The translations under genes were made by a program, and so were the position numbers. A stretch of 64,000 bases of DNA, from positions 585,501-649,500 of the forward strand of contig NZ_CP084758.1 of NCBI RefSeq assembly GCF_020535565.1, written 5' to 3'. The DNA is from Shinella sp. XGS7. GTDB lineage: Bacteria; Pseudomonadota; Gammaproteobacteria; Burkholderiales; Burkholderiaceae_C. The notes under the pieces were generated by a model, which was not told where the DNA came from, searched no databases, and worked only from the letters and a program-made list of their open reading frames with translations. Below, one piece after another: positions 28,985-38,706 of this stretch (position 1 is its first letter; each line of letters opens with the position of its first letter).

Positions 28985-29788
28985 TCAGGCCTGCTTGGCC
29001 TGGCGGCGGCGGGTCCACAGAGCCAGGCCGGCCAGGCCGCCCAGCATCAGGGCCCAGGTGCCGGGTTCGGGCACGGGCGGCGTCACCTCGGTGATGCCGG
29101 TGCCGGGTGGCAGCGGCGGAATGCCGCCAATGCCGCCCGAGGGCGGGATCAGGCCACCACCGCCACCACCACCCAGACCGGGCGTGCCCGGCGTACCGCC
29201 GGTGCCGGTGCCGATCAGGCTGCTGGGCGGATTCACGCCGGCGATCTGGGCGAAGGTGGGCTCGCCACCGCCGCCGGCCACACCGGCGCCGGTAGGTTCC
29301 ATGTCCAGCAGGCCTTGCGGATCTTCACCTTCGCGGGCCGAGGAGGCCACGGTGGTGGCCGCGGCCGGCGCGGCGGCACGGGCCGGAGCCTCGCGCTTGA
29401 TGCGGCTGACATTGCGGCAGACCGTGGGCACCAGGATGCAGTGGCCGTCCTCGCAATAGACCAGGCCGCGCTCCTGCATCTTGTCGGTCCAGCGGGCACG
29501 GGTCACGGTGCCGCAGACGCTGCCCTGGCCGAAGTGCATATCGCGGATCTCGCTGCCGTAGCGGGCCTTGCCCTCGATAGCATCGCGGCTGATGGTCACC
29601 ATCTCGTCGTAGCTGCGCGCCTGCATGCGCTGCTTGAGCTTCTCGCGGGTGGCGACCGGGATGTCCTTGTAGCGGTCCACGGCTGCGACCACATCGCCCA
29701 TGAAGGGATTGACCCCTGGACGATCCCAGGAGCACTGGGGCAAGGTGGCGCCGGAGGCGGCCAGAGCGATGGCGGCAAGCATGGACAT
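28985..29788 (-). CDS. PEP-CTERM protein of the MHFG type
   Basis: 267 residues from the ATG at 29788. A signal-like N-terminus is followed by a globular part with five Cys and the motif DMHFGQGSVCG that names the MHFG group, then a Gly/Pro-rich low-complexity stretch. The tail VPEPGTWALMLGGLAGLALW plus TRRRQ is a textbook PEP-CTERM signal (PEP motif, hydrophobic helix, basic end) cut by an exosortase (XrtA) elsewhere in the genome. It is probably exported and linked to the envelope or exopolysaccharide. No exosortase genes are in this window. Confidence 0.85.
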   Translation of the reverse strand: MSMLAAIALAASGATLPQCSWDRPGVNPFMGDVVAAVDRYKDIPVATREKLKQRMQARSYDEMVTISRDAIEGKARYGSEIRDMHFGQGSVCGTVTRARWTDKMQERGLVYCEDGHCILVPTVCRNVSRIKREAPARAAAPAAATTVASSAREGEDPQGLLDMEPTGAGVAGGGGEPTFAQIAGVNPPSSLIGTGTGGTPGTPGLGGGGGGGLIPPSGGIGGIPPLPPGTGITEVTPPVPEPGTWALMLGGLAGLALWTRRRQAKQA

Positions 29789-29987
29789 GGACCGGTTCCC
29801 TCGGAAACACCGCCCGGGAGGAGGCCCGGGCGACATTGGGGTTTACTAGGCCCTCAGTGTAAAAAGCCAGGGCCCCTCCCCTCTGGCCAGGCCCCCCCCA
29901 GGCGCGGGAGTCCATGACGGGCATATGTCACACATCGCACGGCTGTGGCGCCCTGGCTAGACTGGCGGGCCTAATTTGGAGCCTGCG

Positions 29988-30596
29988 ATGTCCCAGCCAC
30001 CCACCGTCGACTACTACTTCGCCCCCCAGTCGCCCTGGGCCTATCTGGGCCATGCCCGCCTGTGCGCCGTGCTGGCCGAGAGCGGTGCCGCCGTGCGCCT
30101 GCGTCCGGTGGACCTGGGCACGGTGTTCCCGGCCTCGGGCGGTCTGCCCCTGGCCCAGCGCGCGCCGCAGCGCCAGGCCTACCGCCTGGTGGAGCTGCGC
30201 CGCTTCAGCGAGTGGCTGGGCCTGCCGCTGAACCTGCAGCCGCGCTGCTTTCCGGTCTCGGGTGATGCGGCCGCGCGCCTGCTGATCGCCACCGACCTGG
30301 CCGCGGGCAGCGCCGCCGCCCTGCGCCTGGCGGGCGCGGTCTTCGCCGCGGTCTGGGCCGAAGAGCGCAACATCGCCGACCCAGCCACGCTGGCGGCCTT
30401 GCTGGAAGCGCAGAACCTGCCCGGCGACTTGCTGGCCCAGGCCGAGGCCCAGCAGGCGCGCTACGAGGACTACACCCGGCAAGCCCTGGCGGCCGGCGTC
30501 TTCGGCGCGCCCAGCTATGTGCTGGACGGCGAGATCTTCTGGGGCCAGGACCGGCTGGATTTTCTGCGCCGTCGCCTCCTGGGTACAGCCGCCTGA
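29988..30596 (+). CDS. DsbA-fold 2-hydroxychromene-2-carboxylate isomerase-like protein
   Basis: 202 residues; the ATG at 29988 is chosen because GGAG lies 8 nt before it. The thioredoxin-like fold starts VDYYFAPQSPWAYLGHARL, with the Ser/Pro pair in place of a CXXC, as in glutathione-dependent isomerases of the kappa class. The end AAGVFGAPSYVLDGEIFWGQ plus DRLDFL is diagnostic of the HCCA isomerase family. In naphthalene degraders the enzyme isomerises a ring-cleavage product, but no aromatic pathway is nearby, so the substrate is unknown. Confidence 0.85.
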   Translation: MSQPPTVDYYFAPQSPWAYLGHARLCAVLAESGAAVRLRPVDLGTVFPASGGLPLAQRAPQRQAYRLVELRRFSEWLGLPLNLQPRCFPVSGDAAARLLIATDLAAGSAAALRLAGAVFAAVWAEERNIADPATLAALLEAQNLPGDLLAQAEAQQARYEDYTRQALAAGVFGAPSYVLDGEIFWGQDRLDFLRRRLLGTAA

Positions 30597-30684
30597 GACG
30601 CGGGCTGCTATCGTGCGCGCTGCGCCGCGAGGCGTGTGCTGCCGACCGCCTTCTTCTCTCTTGTCTCCGCCGATCACGACGCTC

Positions 30685-31092
30685 ATGCCTGACTCTGCGC
30701 CGCCGCGCCACGTTCTCTACGTCGAGGACGACCGCATCAATATCGTGCTGATGGAAGAGGTGTTCCGCCGCCTGCCGGCGGACTGGAGCCTGGAGTGCGT
30801 GGAAGACGGCGCCCAGGCCCTGGCCGCCCTGGCCGAGCGCCGGCCCGATCTGCTGCTGGTGGACATGAACCTGCCCGATATGAACGGGCTGGAGCTGCTG
30901 GCACGCCTGCGCGAGCAGGACCCGGCCCTGAGCACGCTGTGCTGCGTGGCGCTCTCGGCCGACGCGCTGCCCGAGCAGGTGCAGGCCGCACGCGCCGCGG
31001 GCTTTAGCGACTACTGGCTCAAGCCCATCGATGTGCTGCAGCTGGCCGATGCCCTGCGCGCCCTGGACGCCGCCAGCGCCGACCCGCACTGA
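30685..31092 (+). CDS. Stand-alone receiver-domain protein (CheY-like)
   Basis: 135 residues from the ATG at 30685. It is a single receiver domain: YVEDDRINI, phospho-acceptor Asp60 (LLLVDMNLPD), Ser in ALSAD and Lys in YWLKPID. There is no output domain. Such proteins relay phosphate or work by allosteric binding. The hybrid kinase at 23621 could be a partner, but nothing in the sequence proves it. Confidence 0.85.
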   Translation: MPDSAPPRHVLYVEDDRINIVLMEEVFRRLPADWSLECVEDGAQALAALAERRPDLLLVDMNLPDMNGLELLARLREQDPALSTLCCVALSADALPEQVQAARAAGFSDYWLKPIDVLQLADALRALDAASADPH

Positions 31093-31122
31093 GCCTCGCT
31101 GCGCGCGCGCCGCGCGGCCATG

Positions 31123-31144
31123 AAAAAACCCGGCCGGGGCCGGG
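31123..31144 (-). terminator. Intrinsic terminator of the SWIB gene
   Basis: On the minus strand, a GC-only stem built from CCCGGCC / GGCCGGG is followed by six Ts, 48 bp past the SWIB stop. It also faces the end of the receiver gene. Confidence 0.8.
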
Positions 31145-31191
31145 TCTTGCTGAGGGCTCAGGCATCCCGGGACGGGACGCCGGCGCCGGGC

Positions 31192-31611
31192 TCACTTGAG
31201 GTGGCTGTTGATCAGCTTGGTCATCTCGAACATATCGGCCTTGGCCTTGCCGAAGATTTCCTTCAGCTTGGCGTCGGCATTGATGATGCGCTTCTGCACC
31301 TCGTCCTGCAGCTTGTTCTTCTTGATGTATTCCCAGACCTTCTTGGTCACATCGGTGCGCGGCAGCGGTGCGGCACCGACGATGGCGGCCAGCGCGGAGC
31401 TGGGGGTCAGGGCCTTCATGAAGGCGGCGTTCGGCGTGCGCTTCTTGGCGGGCGCTGCTGCCTTCTTGGCCGGAGCGGCCTTCTTCGCCGGGGCCACCTT
31501 CTTGGCGGGTGCCGCCTTCTTTGCCGGAGCCGCAGCCTTCTTCGCCGGAGCGGCCTTCTTGGCCGGCGCCGCCTTCTTGGCGGGCGCAGCAGCCTTCTTC
31601 GCAGTTGCCAT
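31192..31611 (-). CDS. SWIB/MDM2-domain protein with histone H1-like Lys/Ala/Pro repeats
   Basis: 139 residues from the ATG at 31611. Residues 2-60 are about nine repeats of A(A)PAKK, like the tail of histone H1 and of bacterial DNA-compacting proteins. The remaining 75 residues are a SWIB domain (FMKALTPSSALAAIVGAAPL, then VTKKVWEYIKKNKLQD). It probably binds the nucleoid. The fusion is known in Burkholderiales and in chlamydiae. Its exact role is not settled. The repeat tract makes length variation or misassembly possible. Confidence 0.88.
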   Translation of the reverse strand: MATAKKAAAPAKKAAPAKKAAPAKKAAAPAKKAAPAKKVAPAKKAAPAKKAAAPAKKRTPNAAFMKALTPSSALAAIVGAAPLPRTDVTKKVWEYIKKNKLQDEVQKRIINADAKLKEIFGKAKADMFEMTKLINSHLK

Positions 31612-31807
31612 GTCGATTCTCTCCATCAAAGTGGGTTGATGTGCCGGGTCCGGGCGAAGGTCGCGTGCAGTGTCTGCCTACGCCTTCAATCTCTCTGGCA
31701 CCTAGCGCAAGCTATGGTACTGCGCGCCTATCGCGTTGAGAAGGCTCTCAGAGGGCAGGAATGCCCCAAAAGACGGCCTGGAATGCGCTCTTTGTCGCGG
31801 CCTCGCA

Positions 31808-32938
31808 TCAGATGCGCGATGACCACAGCCATTGCGGCCCGGCCTCGGCCACTTCCCTACAGCCGGCAAGGGCCATCGCGATCTCGAATTCATCGCGCAG
31901 CAGACGCAGGGCCTGGGCCACGCCGAGCGCCCCAGCCGTGGCCAGGGCATGCACATAGGGCCGGCCCAGCAGCACCGCATCGGCGCCCAGGCACAGGGCC
32001 TTGAACACATCGGTGCCGCGACGGATGCCCCCATCCACCAGCAGGGGCAGCTCGGGGCCGACCGCGGCACGCAGCATGGGCAGCAGCTCGGCCGTGGCCG
32101 GCAGCGCATCGAGAGTGCGCCCCCCATGGTTGCTCACCACCAGACCGGCCACGCCGCGGCGCTGCGCCTCGCGCGCATCCGCGGGATGCACCAGGCCCTT
32201 GAGCAGCAGGGGCAGGCGGCTGTGCGCGCGCAGCCAGTCAATCTCGGCCCAGGTGGCGGCGCGCGGCATCAGGCCATCGAACATCGCGCTCTGGCCGGGC
32301 GCCAGCTCGAGCGGCTTCTTGCGCCCGCCCAGATTGACCGCGCGCACGTCGTCGGGCAGCTGGAAGCCGGCGCGGCGCTCGCGGTCGCGCGCGCCATGCA
32401 CGGGCGCATCCACGGTGAGCACCAGGGCCTCGAAGCCCGCGGCCTCCACGCGCTGCAGCAGCTCGGCCATGAAGCCGCGGTCATCGCGCCAATAGAGCTG
32501 GAACCACAGCGGACCGCCACCGGCCGGGTCCTCGCGCAGGGCGCGGGCCACCGCCTCCATGGGCACGCTGGCCTGAGCGCTCAGAATCATGCCGGCGCCC
32601 TGGGCCGCCGCGGCATAGGCGCTGGCCAGCTCGCCATCGGGATGCGCCAGACGCTGGTAGGCGATGGGCGCCAGCATCAAGGGCGTGGGCCAGCTGCGCC
32701 CCAGCAGGGTGCAGCGCGTGTGGCCGCCGGACAGATCGCGCAGCACGCGCGGCCAGAGCTTGATGGCGTCCCAGGCCGCGCGGTTGGCGCGCAGCACCTG
32801 CTCGTCGGCCGCGCCGCCGTTCAGATAGGCCCAGGCCGAGGGCGTCATGCGCGCCTGCGCATGGGCCTCGAAATCGGCCAGATTGACGATGCCCTCGGGC
32901 AGGCTCTGCAGCGCGGGGCGTGGGGCGGCCTCGCTCAT
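31808..32938 (-). CDS. FMN-dependent alpha-hydroxy-acid oxidase/dehydrogenase
   Basis: 376 residues from the ATG at 32938, overlapping the upstream hydroxylase gene by 4 nt (ATGA). It is a TIM-barrel FMN enzyme of the LldD/glycolate oxidase family: [47 protein letters not shown], catalytic His in [35 protein letters not shown]. No membrane-targeting insert was seen, so it may be an oxidase rather than a quinone-linked dehydrogenase. Its place at the end of an iron-uptake block is unusual. Confidence 0.88.
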   Translation of the reverse strand: MSEAAPRPALQSLPEGIVNLADFEAHAQARMTPSAWAYLNGGAADEQVLRANRAAWDAIKLWPRVLRDLSGGHTRCTLLGRSWPTPLMLAPIAYQRLAHPDGELASAYAAAAQGAGMILSAQASVPMEAVARALREDPAGGGPLWFQLYWRDDRGFMAELLQRVEAAGFEALVLTVDAPVHGARDRERRAGFQLPDDVRAVNLGGRKKPLELAPGQSAMFDGLMPRAATWAEIDWLRAHSRLPLLLKGLVHPADAREAQRRGVAGLVVSNHGGRTLDALPATAELLPMLRAAVGPELPLLVDGGIRRGTDVFKALCLGADAVLLGRPYVHALATAGALGVAQALRLLRDEFEIAMALAGCREVAEAGPQWLWSSRI

Positions 32939-33618
32939 GTGTCCGCCCACATGCGCAGAAGGTTGTGATACGTGCCGGTGAGCTGCACCGTGGCCTCGGA
33001 CTCGCCATGCTCGGCGCGCAGACGCATCAGGCTCATGTCCATCTCATAAAGCAGGCGGCGCTGCTCGTCGCTGCGCACCATGCTCTCGATCCAGAAGAAG
33101 CTGGCGAGGCGGGCGCCGCGGGTAACGGGGCTCACATGGTGCACGCTGGTGCCAGGGTAGAGCACCATATCGCCGGCCCGCAGCTTGACGCGCTGCTCGC
33201 CGAAAGTGTCCTGCACCACCAGTTCGCCGCCCTCGTACTCCTCGGGTTCCGCCAGGAAAAGGGTGCAGGAGATGTCGGTGCGCACGCGCTGATGGCCGCC
33301 GGGCAGATAGCGCACCGCCTGATCCACATGGGGACCATAGGTGTTGTTGGCGCCGGCATAGCGGTTGAACATGGGCGGCAGCACCCGCTTGGGCAGGGCG
33401 GCGGAGAAGAAGATCGGATGCCGCTCCAGAGCCTGCAGCACCAGCTGCTGCAGGCTCTGGGCCTGGGCGCTGCCGCCAGGCAGCTGCTCATTGTTCTTGA
33501 CCCGGGCCGCCTGGCTGCCGGCCGTCTGGCGGCCGTCTTCCCAGGGGGCTTCGCGCAAGAGCGCGCGCGCCTGAGTCAGGGCCTCGGGAGACAGGACTTG
33601 CTCGATCTTCAACAGCAT
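32935..33618 (-). CDS. piuC: PKHD-type Fe(II)/2-oxoglutarate hydroxylase, PiuC-like
   Basis: 227 residues from the ATG at 33618. Iron ligands are visible as HVD (GPHVDQAVR) and His in SVHHVSPV, with the 2-oxoglutarate Arg in [14 protein letters not shown]. The start [20 protein letters not shown] is typical. These genes accompany TonB-dependent siderophore receptors of the PiuA/Fiu type, as here (receptor at 33729). The substrate is unproven. A terminator sits between receptor and hydroxylase, so expression may be partly separate. Confidence 0.9.
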   Translation of the reverse strand: MLLKIEQVLSPEALTQARALLREAPWEDGRQTAGSQAARVKNNEQLPGGSAQAQSLQQLVLQALERHPIFFSAALPKRVLPPMFNRYAGANNTYGPHVDQAVRYLPGGHQRVRTDISCTLFLAEPEEYEGGELVVQDTFGEQRVKLRAGDMVLYPGTSVHHVSPVTRGARLASFFWIESMVRSDEQRRLLYEMDMSLMRLRAEHGESEATVQLTGTYHNLLRMWADT

Positions 33619-33640
33619 GGGGAACGCGTCCTTCGCATGG

Positions 33641-33670
33641 AAAAAAGGCCCGGGGAAACAACCCCGGGCC
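33641..33670 (-). terminator. Intrinsic terminator after the siderophore receptor gene
   Basis: On the minus strand, a perfect 9-bp stem GGCCCGGGG / CCCCGGGCC with loop TTGTTT is followed by six Ts. It lies between the receptor and piuC and should reduce read-through. Confidence 0.88.
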
Positions 33671-33728
33671 AACAAAGGCATTGATGCGATCAGTGTAGCG
33701 AGCCGGACCATGCCGGCTCTGTCCTGGA

Positions 33729-35972
33729 TCAGAACTTGTAGGTGACCGTCGCCTGCAGGTCGCGGCCCTTGCCCGGGATGTAGTGGCCGCGGTAGAGCAT
33801 GTCGGCATACAGCTTGTTGCTGATATTGCTCAGATTGGCCTTGAAGGTGAGCTTGTCCATCGTGTACTCGGCCATCAGGTCGGCGGTGATGAACTTGGGC
33901 GCGTAGGTCGTCGGCGCCAGTTGCGGCGTATCAGCGCTGCGCGCGTTCAGGCCCATGCCCAGACGCAGGGCCGGTGTCACCTTGTAGGTGCTCCAGATGG
34001 TGCCGCTGTGGCGCGGGGTCAGGCCCGGGCGCGAGCCCACGGCTTCACCCTGCAGGGACTGGCCGCCCGGCGCCTTGTCGATCTTGGCGTTGGGGATGTA
34101 GGCGTAGGAGCCGAAGATCTCCCACTCGGGCGTGATGCGGCCAGCCAGGTCGATCTCGAAGCCCGAGGCATGGCGCTTGCCCGACAGCACATAGTTGGTG
34201 GCGTTCACCGTCTCGCTGTCGCGGTTGCGCTCGTTGTACTTCTCGGCACGGAAGAGGGCGAAGCGGCTGGTGAAGCGACCATCGGCCCAGTCGATCTTGG
34301 CGCCCAGCTCGATATTGCGGCTGGCTTCCGGCGGCGTGTTCTCGCCCAGGGCGTCGTACTGGTAGGTATCGCCCGAGGTGTTGAACGAGGTGCCGTAGGA
34401 GAAGTGGTAGGACTGGGTAGCGGAGGGCTGGAACAGCACGCCAAAGCGGCGGCTCCACAGCGAGTCGGTGCGCGCACGGTGGGTGGCAGCAGCGGTGCTG
34501 GTGGCGGGCGTGTTGTAGTCGCCCTCGAAGCGGTCCCAACGCAGACCGCCCAGGAGCTTCCATTGCGGGGCCACCTGCAGCAGGTCTTGAAAGTACACAG
34601 CCTGGGACTTGGCGTCGAAGGTGCGGTTGAGCGTCACCACGCGGCCGGCTTCGTTGGCCGAGCCGCCATCGTTGGGCGTGCCCACGGTGGTGGTGGGCTT
34701 GCTCAGGGCTGGCACGCCGTAGTTGCGGAACTCGTCGTGGGCGAACTCGACACCGGTGGTCACATCGTGCTTGAGACCGAACCAGTTGAACTTGCCGCTG
34801 TAGTCGCTCTGCAGGTTCTTGGTCTTCATGTCCTGGATCTTGGCCTGGCTGCCGCGCGTCAGCACCGTGGCGTCGCTGAAAGTGTCCGAGGTCACGGCCT
34901 TGCGGTCCGGCTGCAGCGCAGCACCGGCGAAGCGGATGGCGCTGGCGCGCAGATCGCGGTCATAGGTGGCGGCGCGGAACTGGGTACGCAGCTCGCCACC
35001 GTCCAGGAAGCGGTGCACATGGCTCAGCGTGCCGTAGGCGACGCTGGACTTGCTGTAGTCGCTGGCGGCACCGTAGTAGTTCTTGGGATCAATGGGCAGC
35101 AGACGGTTGCCGCCCTTGACCGGGCCGGGCGTCAGCCAGGGCATGCCGTAGTTCACGCCGTTGTTGTTGTCCAGGTAGTAGAAACTGACCATGAACTCGT
35201 CGGCGGTGCCGATGCCCCAGCGGAAGCTGGGCGCGACGCCCTGCTTGCTGATGCGGTTGCCGCTGTTCTCGGCCTCCGTCACCATGGTCGAGATGCGGAA
35301 GGCGGCATCCTCGCCGGTCTTCACATTGGCATCGCCCACCACGCGGAAATAGCCGCCCTGGCCGCCGGTGGCAGACACCTCGCCCTGGGTCAGCAGCAGG
35401 GGCTGCTTGTTGACCTGGTTGACGGCGCCGCCGGTGGAGCCGCGACCGAAGAGCATGGAGGCCGAGCCGCGCAGCACTTCCAGGCGGTCGTAGTTGAAGG
35501 TGTCGCGCTCGTAGAAGGCCGGATCGCGCATGCCATCGATGAAGATGTCACCGGTGGACTGCAGGGAGAAGCCGCGCAGACGGATGTCTTCCTCGCCACC
35601 CTCGGCGGCCTGGAAGGAGATGCCGGCGGTGTTCTTGAGCGCGTCCTTCAGCGTGTCCAGATTGCGGTCGTCGATCAGGCGCTCGGTCACCACCGTCACC
35701 GATTGCGGAATGTCGCGCAGCTCCTGCTTGCCCTTGCCGATGCGGGTCTCGGTGGCCTGGTAGTCGTCCTTGCCGGCGCGCTCGGTGCTGGCCTTGGCGC
35801 GCACCACGGGCAGGGCGTTCTCGGTCTTGGCCGGCTCGGCGGCAGGGGCGGTCTGGGCCAGGGCGGCCGAGGCCAGACCGAAACCGGCGGCCAGGGCGCC
35901 CAGGGGCAGCAGGGCCGCGGTCGGGCGCGACACGGTGCCAACGGCGGTTTTGAGCTTCTTGCGACGGGACAT
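33729..35972 (-). CDS. TonB-dependent siderophore receptor (Fiu/PiuA type)
   Basis: 747 residues from the ATG at 35972 (AGGAG upstream). A signal peptide ends near ALAQ at residue 40. The plug shows [40 protein letters not shown] and [20 protein letters not shown], the catecholate-siderophore form. The barrel ends in LQATVTYKF with the terminal Phe. Linked piuC and a dedicated tonB-exbB-exbD upstream support iron uptake under Fur control. Confidence 0.92.
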   Translation of the reverse strand: MSRRKKLKTAVGTVSRPTAALLPLGALAAGFGLASAALAQTAPAAEPAKTENALPVVRAKASTERAGKDDYQATETRIGKGKQELRDIPQSVTVVTERLIDDRNLDTLKDALKNTAGISFQAAEGGEEDIRLRGFSLQSTGDIFIDGMRDPAFYERDTFNYDRLEVLRGSASMLFGRGSTGGAVNQVNKQPLLLTQGEVSATGGQGGYFRVVGDANVKTGEDAAFRISTMVTEAENSGNRISKQGVAPSFRWGIGTADEFMVSFYYLDNNNGVNYGMPWLTPGPVKGGNRLLPIDPKNYYGAASDYSKSSVAYGTLSHVHRFLDGGELRTQFRAATYDRDLRASAIRFAGAALQPDRKAVTSDTFSDATVLTRGSQAKIQDMKTKNLQSDYSGKFNWFGLKHDVTTGVEFAHDEFRNYGVPALSKPTTTVGTPNDGGSANEAGRVVTLNRTFDAKSQAVYFQDLLQVAPQWKLLGGLRWDRFEGDYNTPATSTAAATHRARTDSLWSRRFGVLFQPSATQSYHFSYGTSFNTSGDTYQYDALGENTPPEASRNIELGAKIDWADGRFTSRFALFRAEKYNERNRDSETVNATNYVLSGKRHASGFEIDLAGRITPEWEIFGSYAYIPNAKIDKAPGGQSLQGEAVGSRPGLTPRHSGTIWSTYKVTPALRLGMGLNARSADTPQLAPTTYAPKFITADLMAEYTMDKLTFKANLSNISNKLYADMLYRGHYIPGKGRDLQATVTYKF

Positions 35973-36124
35973 GGAAGGACTCCTGTGAGGTTCAGAGGGC
36001 AAGACGAGGCCAAGGGTGGCCTGGCTTCCGGCTTGGCCACCCGGTTTGCGGTCGTCCCGCGGTTCGAGAGAAAAGAGAGGAACGAAAGAGGGGGCACACC
36101 GGGGCCGCACAGGCCCCGCAAGAC

Positions 36125-36544
36125 TTACTGGGCCTCGGGTTCGCTGACGAAGCCCACCTTGCTCAGGCCGGCCTTGGAGGCGTCGCCCAGGGTCTCGGCC
36201 ACCAGGCGGTAGGGCACGTTCTGGTCGGCGCGCAGATGCACCTCGGGCTGGTTCGGCTTCTGACCCTCGGTCGCGAAGCGGGCCTGGGCCTCGGCGCGGC
36301 TGACGGCCTCGCCGTTCCAGAAGCGCTGGCCGGCGGCGTCGATGGCGAACTCCACCTTCTCGGGCTTGAGTTCGTTGGCGGCGGCGCTGACCTTGGGCAG
36401 GTCCAGCTTGACGGCGTGGGTCAGCAGCGGGGCGGTGACGATGAAGATCACCAGCAGCACCAGCATCACGTCGATGAGCGGGACCATATTGATCTCGGCC
36501 ACCGGCGCATTGCTGCGCTTGCTGTCAAAGGAGGCGAAGGCCAT
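36125..36544 (-). CDS. exbD: ExbD, TonB energy-transducing subunit
   Basis: 139 residues. A single membrane helix (about 19-40) follows EINMVPLIDVMLVLLVIFIV, with the essential Asp in LIDVM. A periplasmic domain ends the protein. Together with ExbB it uses the proton gradient to drive TonB. It starts 22 bp after exbB and precedes the receptor gene. Confidence 0.94.
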   Translation of the reverse strand: MAFASFDSKRSNAPVAEINMVPLIDVMLVLLVIFIVTAPLLTHAVKLDLPKVSAAANELKPEKVEFAIDAAGQRFWNGEAVSRAEAQARFATEGQKPNQPEVHLRADQNVPYRLVAETLGDASKAGLSKVGFVSEPEAQ

Positions 36545-36566
36545 GGCGTGCTTCTCCCTGCGCGGC

Positions 36567-37331
36567 TCAGGCGGTGGCGGGCTTGAGCGGACGCACATTG
36601 CCGCCCTGCTGGGCTGCGGCGCCGGGGGCCTCGCCCAGGGTCAGGAAGCTGTGCAGCTCGTAGGCGAAGGCGTCCAGACGGGCGCTGAACACGCGGTTGC
36701 CGCGGTTGAAGGCGTTGTAGGCGATCACGGCGGGGATGGCCACGGCCAGGCCGATGCCGGTCATGATCAGGGCCTCGCCCACCGGGCCGGCCACCTTGTC
36801 CAGGGTGCCGGCGCCGCTCATGCCGATGGCCAGCAGGGCGTGGTACACGCCCCAGACCGTGCCGAACAGGCCCACGAAGGGCGCGGTGGCGCCGATGGTG
36901 GCCAGGGTGGTCAGGCCCGACTCCAGGCGGGTGGTTTCCTCGTCCAGCACCTTCTTGATGGTGCGGGTGATGAAGTCATTGGCGGTGCCGGCCTCGGCCA
37001 GGCGGGCCGCGCCGTGGCGGGCATGGTGGGCCTGGGCATGAAGGGCGTGGGCGCTCAGGTGCGAGAAGGGATCGCGCGCGCCATGGGTGCTGATCTCGGC
37101 CTGCACCGCGTCCAGCGAGCGGGCGTTCCAGAAGAAGTCCAGGAAGGTGGCGCTGCGCTTGTTGCGCAAGAACTGGGTCAGGCCCTTGGCCACGATCAGG
37201 GCCCAGGAGGCCACGGACATGACAACGAGCACACCCAGCAGGAACTTGCCGACGGCGTCGGACTGGGCGATGAAGTGACCGAAGCCGGGGTTGACCGGAA
37301 CGGTGGCGAGGGCAGCGGTGGTGGCGTCCAT
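36567..37331 (-). CDS. exbB: ExbB, TonB-system proton channel subunit
   Basis: 254 residues from the ATG at 37331. It is of the MotA/TolQ/ExbB family, with three membrane segments (about 23-45, 135-160, 175-200). Signature runs include LATIGATAPFVGLFGTVWGV and GEALIMTGIGLAVAIPAVIA. It forms the pentameric channel with ExbD. It lies 37 bp after tonB. Confidence 0.94.
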   Translation of the reverse strand: MDATTAALATVPVNPGFGHFIAQSDAVGKFLLGVLVVMSVASWALIVAKGLTQFLRNKRSATFLDFFWNARSLDAVQAEISTHGARDPFSHLSAHALHAQAHHARHGAARLAEAGTANDFITRTIKKVLDEETTRLESGLTTLATIGATAPFVGLFGTVWGVYHALLAIGMSGAGTLDKVAGPVGEALIMTGIGLAVAIPAVIAYNAFNRGNRVFSARLDAFAYELHSFLTLGEAPGAAAQQGGNVRPLKPATA

Positions 37332-37368
37332 GGGATTGAGGCGTCGGAATGTGTGGGGATGGGGCGGC

Positions 37369-38166
37369 TCAGCGGTCCAGCTCGTAGGACAGCAGGGCCG
37401 TGGTCTCCCATTCGATGGGCTGACCGTTCTCGGTATAGGGAGCAAAGCGGGCGCTGCGGATGTCCTGCAGGGCCTGCTGGTCCAGGCGGGCGAAGCCGGA
37501 GGACTTTCTGATCGAGGCGTCCTTGAGCAGGCCCTTGGCATCGACCACGATGCGCAGATGCACCAGGCCCTGCTCACCCAGGCGGCGCGAGAGCAGGGGC
37601 ACGGTCATCTTGGGCTCCACCAGATAGCGCACCGCGCTGGGCGGGATCAGCTTGGGCGCGGGCGGTGCGGCCGGGGCCGGCGGGGCGGGCGGTGCCGGCG
37701 GCGTGGGCACGGCGGCCACCGGGGCGGGCGCTGGCGAGGGCTCGGGCGCCACGAAGGCGGGCGGCGCCGGGGCCGGCGACGGCGCGGCGGCGATCACGGG
37801 CGTGGGCGCCGGGCGCGGCTTGAGCGGCTGGGGCGCGGGCGGCGGCGGCGGGGTGGGCTTGGGGGGCTCCGGCGCCTGGATCAGGCTGACCATGATGGGC
37901 GCCGCCTCCACCACGGCCTGGCGCACCGCATCCACCTGCAGCAGGGCCCAGCCGCCCAGCACATGGGCGGCGAGCACGCCGCCATAGAGCGCGCGACGGG
38001 CGGTGGGGCCCAGCTCATCGGCCTGACCGGGCTGGGGCAGCAGCGGCGCGGGCGCGGCCGGCCGGGGCGCCGGCGTGGCGGGGCGCGCCGCCGGGCCTGG
38101 TGCCGGCGCGGCGTTCGCGGTGGGAAGGACGTCGTCCCCGGGGGCGACAGTGAAGGCTTGGGTCAC
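37369..38166 (-). CDS. tonB: TonB, periplasm-spanning energy transducer
   Basis: 265 residues. A Pro/Ala-rich cytoplasmic lead of about 55 residues precedes the membrane anchor (about 58-77). A long Pro/Ala/Lys linker (about 95-175) follows, then a C-terminal TonB domain (VEPKMTVPLLSRRLGEQGLV, SSGFARLDQQALQDIRSARF). The lead is longer than in E. coli TonB. It is the first gene behind the Fur box at 38222-38240. Confidence 0.93.
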   Translation of the reverse strand: MTQAFTVAPGDDVLPTANAAPAPGPAARPATPAPRPAAPAPLLPQPGQADELGPTARRALYGGVLAAHVLGGWALLQVDAVRQAVVEAAPIMVSLIQAPEPPKPTPPPPPAPQPLKPRPAPTPVIAAAPSPAPAPPAFVAPEPSPAPAPVAAVPTPPAPPAPPAPAAPPAPKLIPPSAVRYLVEPKMTVPLLSRRLGEQGLVHLRIVVDAKGLLKDASIRKSSGFARLDQQALQDIRSARFAPYTENGQPIEWETTALLSYELDR

Positions 38167-38221
38167 GGAATTGAGGCGCCGGGCGGCACCACGGGTTCAC
38201 AGCGAACCTGATCGTAACATT

Positions 38222-38240
38222 AATGCGAACTATTCCTATT
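38222..38240. promoter_or_regulatory. Fur box upstream of tonB
   Basis: AATGCGAACTATTCCTATT is a 19-bp imperfect palindrome of the form AATNNGAANNNTTCNNATT, the pattern of Fur sites in betaproteobacteria. It ends 56 bp before the tonB start. It predicts iron repression of tonB-exbBD and the receptor. Confidence 0.78.
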
Positions 38241-38333
38241 AGTACTCCAGATATGAGCGGGGTTTGCGTCCGATCATGTCCCGCGCACGCAACAGCCGCG
38301 GGCTGGCGCGAGGCGGCTTGTATGCTTGCCGCC

Positions 38334-38693
38334 ATGATCAAGACCCTGACGCGTTGGCTGCTGCTGGCGGGCGCCCTGCTCCTGGTGGCCAGCCTCTATC
38401 CCGGTGTGCAGGTCAAGAGCTTCGGGGCCGCGCTGATCGCGGCCCTGGTGCTGGGCCTGCTCAACACCTTGCTGCGACCCATCCTGGTGCTGCTGACCCT
38501 GCCGGTCACGGTGCTGAGCCTGGGGCTCTTTCTGTTCGTGATCAACGCCCTGATGTTCTGGGCGGCGGCCCAGGTGCTGGACGGCCTGGCCGTGGCCGGC
38601 TTTGGCGCGGCCCTGATCGGCTCGCTGATCTACAGCCTGTGCGGCATGGGCATCGATGTGATCATCGAGCGCCTCTTCCCCGACGGGGACTGA
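38334..38693 (+). CDS. Phage_holin_4_2 (YvlD-like) four-helix membrane protein
   Basis: 119 residues from the ATG at 38334. Four membrane helices fill the protein ([59 protein letters not shown], and a last one near 95). It belongs to the family named mycobacterial-type holin IV, but in chromosomes it is a widespread integral membrane protein of unknown role, and no prophage genes are near. Confidence 0.85.
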   Translation: MIKTLTRWLLLAGALLLVASLYPGVQVKSFGAALIAALVLGLLNTLLRPILVLLTLPVTVLSLGLFLFVINALMFWAAAQVLDGLAVAGFGAALIGSLIYSLCGMGIDVIIERLFPDGD

Positions 38694-38706
38694 AGCCCGG
38701 CGCGAC

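Noticed and set aside
31430-31610. Regular short repeats, possible CRISPR-like array
   Set aside because: They encode the A(A)PAKK tail of the SWIB protein in frame, with no spacers.
33783-36212. 809-codon plus-strand frame opposite the siderophore receptor
   Set aside because: Low-complexity Gly/Val/His content with no motif; it is a GC-driven shadow of the receptor gene.
38334-38693. Holin-family protein as a sign of a prophage
   Set aside because: The family is widespread in chromosomes, and no other phage gene is near.
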